From Humulus lupulus (lineage: Eukaryota > Streptophyta > Magnoliopsida > Rosales > Cannabaceae): a DNA stretch of 64,000 nt. Numbering within the stretch: the first letter of the stretch is position 1; each line of letters opens with the position of its first letter. Both the position numbers and the translations under genes were made by a program. The stretch spans positions 114,293,061 through 114,357,060 of the forward strand of contig NC_084801.1 of NCBI RefSeq assembly GCF_963169125.1, given 5' to 3'. A model generated the notes under the pieces. That model was not told where the DNA came from. It was given only the letters and a program-made list of their open reading frames with translations, and searched no databases. Of the stretch, positions 56,180 through 64,000 are shown piece by piece.

Positions 56180-57560
56180 CAAAATTTACCTGAATAGTTC
56201 GGGATGTCAATCCCGCTTATCAGATCCAAGCTCCCAAGTTGCCTCCTCTACCTTGTTGTTTTACCACAGCACTTTCACTATGGCAATGGTCTTGTTCCAC
56301 AAGACTTTATCCTTTCTGTCCAGAATTTGGACGAGCTGCTCCTCATAAGATAAATCTTGATCCAATTCCAGGCTTTCATAAATTAGCACATGTGAAGGAT
56401 TTGATACGTACTTTTGGAGCATAGACACATGAAACACGTTGTCATCTCCTGAAGCTGGAGGCATATCTAATATGTACGCCACCTCTCCAACTCGTTCCAT
56501 AATCTCAAAGGGGCCAAAAAATCTAGGACTTAACTTGCCTTTCACTCCAAATTGTTTCACTCCTCTCAAAAGAGAAACTCTGAGGAACACCTGATCACCT
56601 ACTTGAAACTCTGCACTTGTACGTTTTAAGTCTGAGTAACTCTTCTGTCTACTCTGGAAGGCGAGCATTCGAGCTCTAATCTTCTTAATGGCCTCATTAG
56701 TCCTTTGAACTGCCTTAGGACCTAAGTACTTCCTCTCACCCATCTCATCCAACGAATGGGTGATCTGCATTTCCTCCCATACAACATTTCATACGAAGCC
56801 ACTCTGATAGTTTCCTGATAACTATTATTATAAGAAAATTCAATCAAAGGGACATACTTACTCCAAGATCCCCCAAAGTCCAGTGCGCATGCCCGCAACA
56901 TATCTTCTAGTATTTGGATTGTCCTCTCAGACTGTCCATCCTTCTGAGGATGATAAGCTGTACTGAATCTCAACTGCATGCCCATAGCCTTCTGTATGCT
57001 TTCCCAAAACTTAGAGGTGAAGGCGGAGTCCTTGTCTGACACTATCGATTTCGGAGTCCCATGGAGTTGCACGATCTCCTTTATGTACAATTTAGCATAC
57101 TGCTCCACCATATAATTTGTTCTAACGGGCAGAAAGTGGGCTGATTTGGTATACCTATCCACAACCACCCACACAGAATCATGTTGCCCCACTATTCTCA
57201 GCAATCCAACCACGAAGTCCATGGTAATATCTTCCCACTTCCACTCTGGAATCCCTAAAGGCTGCAGCAACCATGCTAGCCTTTGGTGTTCAGCCTTCAC
57301 ATGCTGACAGATTAAACACTTGGCCACAAAATCCACCACGTCCTTCTCATTCCTGGCCACCAATACAGAGCCTTCAGATCTTGGTACATCTTCGTCGTAC
57401 CCAGATGTAAAGAATAAGGAGTGGTATGAGACTCATCCAAAATCTCTCGCCTGATACCAAAATCCATCAAAACGCAAATCCGATTTTTATACCTCAACAA
57501 ATCTACCTTAGAAATAGAAAAGTCTCTAGCCAATCCAGCTAAGACATTCTCCCTGTGTTC
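56180..57560 (-). pseudogene. pol: Chromovirus E integrase with chromodomain-like tail
   Basis: Zinc module: REILDESHTTPYSLHLGTTK (57312-57533), then KCLICQHVK after a frame shift. Core: WEDITMDFVVGL, SDKDSAFTSKFW and YHPQKDGQSERTIQ give all three catalytic residues (D, D, E) in one 213-codon frame (56722-57363). C-terminal domain: FQVGDQVFLRVSLLRGVKQF, then GKLSPRFFGPFEIMERVGEV (56261-56770). The chromodomain-like tail IVKVLW is followed by a stop (56261), then NNKVEEATWELGSD in frame. This is the best-preserved integrase in the window, but it is split by a frame shift near 57340 and another near 56740. Confidence 0.93.
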
Positions 57561-57599
57561 ATCAATTGAAGATCTTCCTTCTGCGCTTCTCTAATTCTC

Positions 57600-59632
57600 T
57601 CAAGGAGTATGGACTGAAGAATAATGTTGGCTAGCTGACCAACTACCAGTTCAATTCCCGCTCTCGTCATTTCTTCAGCTAGCTTTTCTGATATCTGTCT
57701 TCAACTGAACAGCTGCCTTGGACCCCTCTGAATCCATGTGTTGGCCACCACATTGGCCTTTTCTGGATGGTACAAGATCTCACAATCATAATCCTTTACC
57801 AACTCCAGCCAATGCCTTTGGCACATATTCAAATCCTTTTGAGTGAATAAATACTTCAGACTTTTATGGTCAGTGTATATCTTGCATTTCTCTCCATACA
57901 GGTAGTGCCTCCATACCTTTAGTGCAAATACCACTACTTCCAATTCTAGATCATTCATGGGATACCTCTGTTCAAGCTCCTTCAGCTATCTAGATGTGTA
58001 GGCTATCACCTTTCCAACTTGCATCAATACACAACCCAAACCCTACCTCGAAGCATCGCAGTAGACCACAAACTTTTCCTTATCTGATTCAAGACTCAAT
58101 ACTGGAGCGGTAATCAGTCACTGCTTCAACTCCTTGAAACGGTTCTCTTATCTGTCTGTCTAGACATACTTTGTCTTCTTACGCGTCAGCTCGGGCAATG
58201 GTGTTCCTGTTCTGGAGAATCCCTCAACGAATCATCGATAGTACCCTGCTAATCCCAAGAATCTTCTAACCTCCAGTACACTGCTTGGTTTCAGCTAATC
58301 TCTCACTGCCTCTGTCTTAGTATGGTCCACCAGAATCCCCTCCTTACCCATGATATGGCCCAGAAATGTTACTTGGGGTAACCAGAATTCATATTTACTG
58401 AACTTAGCGTACAACTTATTCTCCCTCAACCTCTGTAGTACCAAACAGAGATGTTGCTCATGTTCTTCTTCTGATTGGGAGTACACCAGTATATCATCAA
58501 TGAATACTATTACAAACTTATCAAAATAATCCTTGAATACCCTATTCATCAAATCCATGAAGGTTGTTGGGGCATTGGTTAACCCAAAATACCTCATACA
58601 GAACACGGTCTTTGGTATATCTTTTTCCTTAATCCTTAGCCGATCATAGTCGGACCGAAGGTCAATCTTGGAAAATACTATCTTCCCTTGTAGTTGATCG
58701 AACAAATCGTCAATCCTGTGCAGTGGATTCTTATTCTTAATATTTACCTTATTCAGCTCTCGGTAATCAATGTACATTCTTAAGGACCCATCCTTCTTCT
58801 TGACAAACAACATTGGAGCACCCCACGATGAAAAGTTGGGTTTAATGAATCCTAGATACAGTAATTCTTGCAACTGGATCTTTAGTTATTTTAACTCTGC
58901 TAGAGCCATTCTATAAGGTGTCCTTGATACTGGTTCTGCTCCCGATGCCAATTCTATGAAAAATTCGATCTCTCGGTGTGGTGGCAATCCTGGCAGGTAT
59001 GCTGGAAATACATTAGGAAACTCACACACCGACCTAGTCTCACCTGGTCCAACTGAAATGATCCTAGAGGTATCCACTCTATTTGCTAGGAATCCTATAC
59101 AACAGGTCTCTACCTCTCAATGTAGAGATCATAGGTACTCTTGGACCACTCACCGTCCCCACAAACATGAAGGGCTCCTCTCCTTCCGGCTCAAAAGTTA
59201 CCATCCTTCACTTGCAGTCTATTGTCGCCTCATACTTTGCAAACCAGTCCATCCCCAAGATCATATCAAAATCATCCATCACCAGCTCAATCAAATCCAC
59301 AGACAACTCCCTGTTGTCTATCTCTACTGGTAACACTCTAACCCACCTCCTAGAGACTACCAGTCCCTAGTTGGCAACAAAGTCCTAAATCCCCTAGTAC
59401 ACAAATCACAGGGTCTACACAGATGGTCTATCACTCTAGCAAATACAAATGAATGAGTAGCTCCTGAATCAATCAATACAGTAAACGAAGAACCAGCACT
59501 AGAAATCTGACCTATCACAACTGAGGAACTAGCCTCAGCTTTGGTTTGGGTCAAAGTATACACTCTGGTTTGAGTGAGGTTGTCGCTCCTTTTTGGTTCC
59601 TCTTTCTTGTCTTGTGGACAATCTTTCCTCAA
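57600..59632 (-). pseudogene. pol: Chromovirus E protease-RT-RNase H
   Basis: Protease: VLIDSGATHSF, active-site DSG near 59470. The linker and pre-RT segment (CEFPNVFPAYLPGLPPHREI) runs to 58886, then one TAA stop, then RT 58873-58295 with [34 protein letters not shown] and [12 protein letters not shown], so the FIDD box is intact. About ten residues are missing at [11 protein letters not shown]. RNase H follows with [20 protein letters not shown] and LYHPEKAN (57701-57958); its usual ADALSR end is VANTWIQRG. The order PR-RT-RH-IN is that of Ty3/Gypsy. Scattered stops block expression as one polyprotein. Confidence 0.93.
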
Positions 59633-59639
59633 CTGACTG

Positions 59640-60641
59640 ACACTATCACAGATGAAACATGCTCTGACTATACACTCTCCCAGATTGCATCGCCTGCACC
59701 GTGCACACTCTCAGAAGCTTCTCCAGTTCTCTATCCCTGCCCTAACGGCCACCAAAGGTAGCCTATGCCCTCCTATCAGGGCTAGGAGGAACAAAAGAAT
59801 CTGGGGTCTTTCTCTTTTTCTCACTAGGGCCACTACCTCAGCCAGAACTAGTGAAGGGAGGCACCACCCTCTGAGCATCATGCCTCATGACACCTTCCTT
59901 CCATATCTGGTCTTTAGCACTCTCAACAATAAGGGCTTTTTCCACTACTTGAGCATAGGTAATAGTCCTTGGATCCAGTGTTATCTTGACATCACAGGCT
60001 ATCATTACATTCAACCCCCGTTCAAAGTGATATCTCTTTGCCATGTCAGTGGGCACCAAATTTGGCGCAAATTTAGCTAATCGATTGAACTTCAAAGCAT
60101 ACTTTGTTACAGTCATCCTATTCTGAGTTAGATTAGTAAATTCATCTGCCTTTCCAGCTTGAACTGCAACATTGTAGTACTTCTCATTAAAGACGTCCCA
60201 GAACTCATCCCAAGTCATAGTAGTCACATCTCTCCTCTGGGACGCAACTTCCCACCAGATACGGGTGTCATCTCTTAACATATAACTGGCACAAGCCACC
60301 TTCTCGTTTTCTTCCACCCTCATAAAATCCAGTATGGAAGAAATCATGTTCATCCACTGCTCTACCTGTAGTGGGTCCGGACTGCTCTCAAAGGTGGGAG
60401 GGTGCTGCTTTCTGAACCTCTCATACAGAGGCTGCCACCTATTCTCCATCACAAGTCGGGCTGACACTGGTGCCACAGCCTGTTGGACCTGTAATCCAAC
60501 ATCTCGAGGAGGAGCCTGTTGTCTCAGCTCTCAGAGTTCATCTTCAGTTCTCTAAAGTCGATCTTGCAATTCTGCAAACACCTGTTGCCAGTTCTGTGGG
60601 GCAGGTGGATGGTCCTGAGCCTGGTTGTTATGTTCGGTCAT
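59640..60641 (-). pseudogene. gag: Chromovirus E gag
   Basis: The ATG at 60639-60641 (reading leftwards) begins MTEHNNQAQDHPPAPQNWQQ. Two stops (TAG, TGA) eight codons apart near 60550 interrupt it. An open frame of 212 codons (59838-60476) then covers the capsid domain: ENRWQPLYERFRKQHPP, VEQWMNMISSILDFM, WWEVASQRR, DEFWDVFNEKYY and ADEFTNLTQNRMTV. The zinc-knuckle region near 59640-59700 reads CARCRRCNLGEC and CFICDSVSQLRKDC, with the usual histidine replaced by glutamine. Frame shifts occur around 59700-59835. Confidence 0.92.
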
Positions 60642-60982
60642 ATTGTCGCGGAATCTGTTTGATTACCGAGGCATAACTTCAATATGCCTTCAATTAATGA
60701 CACTGCACATCAGGCATGATAACAACATCCAAAGAAACCACCATCCATTCAACTAATCAAACACAAATAACAAACCAACACAATGCACACATAGCATGAT
60801 CATATATCAGACAAAGGGACCATGCCCTAGCATTATAGAAACATCATGCTCTATATATATCAACAGGCAGATAAGCAATTAAACAAATAATTCACTTAAT
60901 ATCGATCAACTCTGAGTTGAGCTTGTCTTTGGCAGCGAGCGTACACATTCGGTCAATCTCCAGGAACCATAAACCTTGGCAC

Positions 60983-60994
60983 GCTTTGGTACCA
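60983..60994 (-). other. Primer-binding site of element E
   Basis: Reversed, TGGTACCAAAGC lies three bases after the LTR end. It matches the initiator-Met type TGGTATCAGAGC at 10 of 12 positions. Confidence 0.8.
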
Positions 60995-60997
60995 AGT

Positions 60998-63150
60998 TGT
61001 AACGCCCTACTACCCTAGACCATGTGATTTTAAAATGTGCAATTAACTCACTAATCAAGGTTTTAGACCAAAGAGTGTGATTAAGTTAAAGTAAAGATTT
61101 GTTTAATAAAATTTACATAAAAAGGTTTAGACAATCATTACAATTATAGAAAAGTTACATGGGATCCCAAAATGTTGTTTAAGACATATTTACAACTTAA
61201 AATTCTTTACACAGTCGACCTAGGCGACAAAATTGAACATTTACACAGCGTTCCTAAAATCTATCCCAACAGTGGCGGCCAGGTAGGCCAAACATGTACG
61301 CACCGCTCCATGCCCTCCCACTCATGCTTGGTTAGCCTTTCCCTTGCCCTTACCTGCACCATAGAGCACCCGTGAGCCAAGGCCTAGCAAGAAAACTCCA
61401 CAAACATAGCATATAATTATTCATTTTAGTAAATGCATAACTAAACAAACACATCATATAATTCACAATAGTGGCCTAAGTCGATCAAGGTGCGTTACCA
61501 GGAACTACATTAACGGCCCTAACCGAACGGGTGGGTACAGAACCCTAGATGGCCATGCCATGGAGGCCTGCATTCAGCATGCTTATTGTCATTTATGGCC
61601 CTTGCCGATCCTGGCCCTTACTGATCCGTTACAAACACATACATGGCATAATAATTACAAACATTCACACACAACACTAAGCACAGATAATCGGGCCATG
61701 CCCTGCTCTACGTGCACAAACAGTTTCTTACCTTGAGTCATGAGCTAACAATGCAAGGCGATCTCGAGCACGATCCCTAATCTCGAGCCTTAGCGGTAAA
61801 ACCTAGTCGCAACGCAATAATAATAAATAACCATCAAAACCTAAACCATTTAAAAACTTTGGACTAACATACTAGCCTCTGAGACATTGAATTATACTAA
61901 ACCGGGTAGTAGAATCCCTCATGAGCCCTTAGGTTTGTGTTCCCGAGCTTAAAAACTTGTTTTGGCTATTTCTCTTAATTAGAGTCCCAGCTCAGCCCAT
62001 AGGGTCGAGGTGCGCTACAAGTGAGAGAGCCCAAGGCTCTCTCCCGGGAGACACAGACCATGGTGCTTAGGCGATTTCAAAGAATCGCCAAGCCCTTTAC
62101 GCACACGGGCCGCCGCTTGAAAAGCGCCGTAACTTGAGCTCGAAACCCAGAATTTCCCCTGCGTTTCTCAAGCCAAAATCATCAAATCACACCCCAAACT
62201 TGCACCAAGGTCCCAAATGAGTTTAAAACACTAAACAACACATCATAAGTAGTACAAACACCAGAAAACCAAACCAAATCTCTAATCCAAATCAAAACCC
62301 AATTAAAGCATAAAACTTAGCTAAACCTTAAACCACGATAGGAATTTACAAAGAAAAAAAGAGATAACCTTACCTCGATGATGAATCATGACCCTATGCT
62401 GCTGTTAATCACTTCCCAACTTCAATTCCCTTCAATCCCAAAGCCTTTTCCTCAAAATAAAGATCAAACTTCCAAAGCCTTAGAGAGAGAGGGACACACG
62501 AGAAAGAGAGTGTGGGAGAGAAACTGAGTGTTGCCTTCTATTTTGGTTCTATACTCCTAAGGTGCTAAGCCTAAGTCTATCCATTGGCACCAAAATTTCC
62601 CTAGATCAACTCTTAGCCCTTTAACTCCTCTAAGGGAAAACCCGTCATTTGCCACATTCCCGCTAATTCCTCATATAGTTCTATAAATCCCAATTAATCT
62701 TGCCATACCCAAATTAATCGCTAATAACTACTCGTTACCCGATCAACCTCGAATACACACTACGTTCCAAAAATACCCCTAGGCTCACCCTGAGCCGAGT
62801 ATTTGACCCCACTATGACTATTCCGCTAATCCGCTCACTAGGACTTCGTCGAGCCCAATATCACAAATATACCTGCATAATAATGTGGTCTTAGTCATAA
62901 CACACATAATTTACGTTTATGCCATTAACGGACCAAATTTACAAATATGCCCTTATTAACAAGAAGAGATCCACATGCATATTTAATACACCAAAACAAG
63001 CATATATATTCACATTATATTGTAGCTCAAGTGGGTAATGATACCAATATATCACCGTTAATTCACCTAATAATGCAATTAAATCATTTATTGCCTTCCC
63101 GACACACTAATCAATGCACTAAGCCTTATTAGAAAATTTGGGTAGTTACA
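60998..63150 (-). repeat. 5' LTR of chromovirus E (right LTR)
   Basis: On the minus strand it starts TGTAACTACCC at 63150 and ends GGGCGTTACA at 60998. It pairs with 53937-56149. Reversed landmarks: donor-like CAAG|GTAAGAAAC near 61737, TGCAG|GTAAGGG at 61347-61358 and TGGGATCCCA at 61160-61169. With the left LTR it bounds a 4.85-kb internal region; the whole element is 9.2 kb. Confidence 0.93.
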
Positions 63151-63475
63151 GATCCATCCAATCATCTAGGAACCTTCAACAAGCTGATGATGGCCGACAA
63201 TGTAAACATCAACCTAGGTGTATTCTATTCCCTGAAATGTTGATGGGACAGGCGAAACTGTGGTTCAATAAATATAAAAAACATTCAATCACCTCCTGGA
63301 AAAACTATATTCCGAGTTCAAAAGACAATTTCAGGCTGCAAAAGAGACCCGAGAAGATGTCGATTCATTGGCTAACATCAAGCAGCAGCCCGGTGAATCC
63401 CTAAAGGTATATCTCAACCAATTCATAAATGCAGTGACCCGAGCTAGAGACGTTGATGATAGCTCTAAGCTCGCG
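63151..63475 (+). pseudogene. gag: Retand/Tat-type gag, capsid part
   Basis: This resumes the gag broken at 53936: the joint region reads YNGTTNP, then SNHLGTF on this side. It has the gag core: MLMGQAKLWFNKYKKHSITS, a W..Y segment, F..QF, ANIKQQPGESLKVYL and a DVDDSS stretch, with frame shifts near 63300 and 63370. It is cut at 63476 by another LTR. Confidence 0.8.
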
Positions 63476-64000
63476 TGTAACGCCCTACAACCTTAGAGCC
63501 GTTACCAAGTGAGTTTTACAAAAAAAAAAATTGTGCAATTAACTTGCTAACCGAGGTTTTTAAAACAAAAGTGTGACTAAGCAAAAGTTAAGGCTGTAAT
63601 CTTTTGAAAATGCTTTACTTCATTGAAAACTTCAAGTATCTATTATTTGGGATCCCAAAATAAGGTTTGCAAAAATGTTTACAACTTAAAATAAGTTTAC
63701 AGTTGATTGACTATCAAATTACAGGTTAATACAGCCATTTAGAAAATGCCCCCAACCAAAGCAGTCGGGCAGGCCAAACATGTACGCGCCACTTCATGCT
63801 CTCCATACTCATGGCTGGTTGACTTTATCTTTGCCCTTACCTGCAACACAGAGCACCCGTGAGCCGAAGCCCAGCAAGAAAACTCAAACAACACATATCA
63901 TATGCATATTATATAATCAATCTATCAGATAATCCAAGTAGTCCATTAGACTAAACAAACACTCCACGTGCTAGGTGTTACTCCTGGCCCCGTTGCCGTT
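63476..64000 (-). repeat. Chromoviral LTR, 3' end (minus strand), runs off the window
   Basis: On the minus strand it ends GGGCGTTACA at 63476; a candidate TSD TCGCG lies at 63471-63475. It has TGGGATCCCA at 63648-63657 and TGCAG|GTAAGG at 63835-63845 (reversed). It belongs with the element E and A LTRs but is clearly diverged from both. Confidence 0.88.

Noticed and set aside
56722..57363. Functional integrase
   Set aside because: Catalytic D, D and E are present, but the zinc module and C-terminal tail are in other frames with stops, so no complete protein can be made.
1..64000. Intact host protein-coding gene
   Set aside because: No open frame longer than about 215 codons exists, and all frames above about 120 codons that I can assign are gag or pol, the element D ORF, or LTR-embedded openings.

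Overview
This is a gene-poor stretch of plant nuclear DNA, almost certainly from an angiosperm with a repeat-rich genome; the species cannot be fixed from the sequence. The evidence is the content: Ty3/Gypsy chromoviruses with an initiator-Met-tRNA type primer site and a chromodomain-like integrase tail, Athila/Tat-type Ty3 elements, Ty1/Copia LTRs, Mutator-like and PIF/Harbinger MITEs and a CACTA transposase fragment, in AT-rich DNA. I see no intact host gene, tRNA, rRNA, CRISPR array or bacterial feature.

Left block (1-19422). A decayed chromovirus (element A: LTR fragment 1-1011, gag-pol remnant 1490-5195, 3' LTR starting 5233) carries in its 3' LTR a solo LTR (5857-9500, TSD TTATG), which carries a MULE (6278-7505, 9-bp TSD), which carries a Harbinger-type MITE (6641-7032, TSD TAA). 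A Copia tail fragment, an inverted LTR piece and a second chromoviral pol (12058-13940) with a long 3' LTR (13975-19422) follow; that LTR is split by a solo LTR (15057-16253, TSD CAAGG).

Middle block (19423-30782). A CACTA TNP2 fragment abuts an AT-rich tract with a duplicated ~400-bp segment, each copy holding a perfect hairpin, and a 412-bp foldback MULE MITE (10-bp TSD). Next comes a minus-strand chromovirus: LTR 22496-23917 and 28283-29597, integrase 29598-30782. Its LTR is split by a minus-strand Copia remnant, itself split by a solo LTR (25669-27548, TSD ATGAT).

Right-centre block (30783-50365). An Athila/Tat-type LTR and gag start holds a chromoviral solo LTR (TSD TTATT) and a Copia solo LTR (TSD CTTAA). 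The Copia LTR contains chromovirus C (35037-41643, TSD GTTAA), whose 3' LTR is reduced to 44 bp. The Athila gag is broken by element D, a short non-autonomous LTR element with a single unrecognised ORF; that ORF is split by a ~4-kb solo LTR (TSD TTAGT) but stays in frame across the site.

Right block (50366-64000). A Retand/Tat-type element (LTR end, primer site, gag) is interrupted by a Copia solo LTR (TSD CTAAC), a nearly complete minus-strand chromovirus E (53937-63150, two LTRs, gag to chromodomain) and the start of another LTR at 63476.

Seven solo LTRs have exact 5-bp target duplications, against one complete element, so LTR-LTR recombination has been frequent. The most interesting signals lie inside the LTRs: a conserved fused splice acceptor/donor motif (TGYAG|GTAAG), family-specific clusters of GC-rich palindromes, and a conserved TGGGATCCCA palindrome. 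Others are the element D ORF, two elements sharing the same three pol deletions, and the covarying hairpin pair. Coordinates of LTR edges with TSDs are exact; other edges are approximate. All family calls were made by eye.
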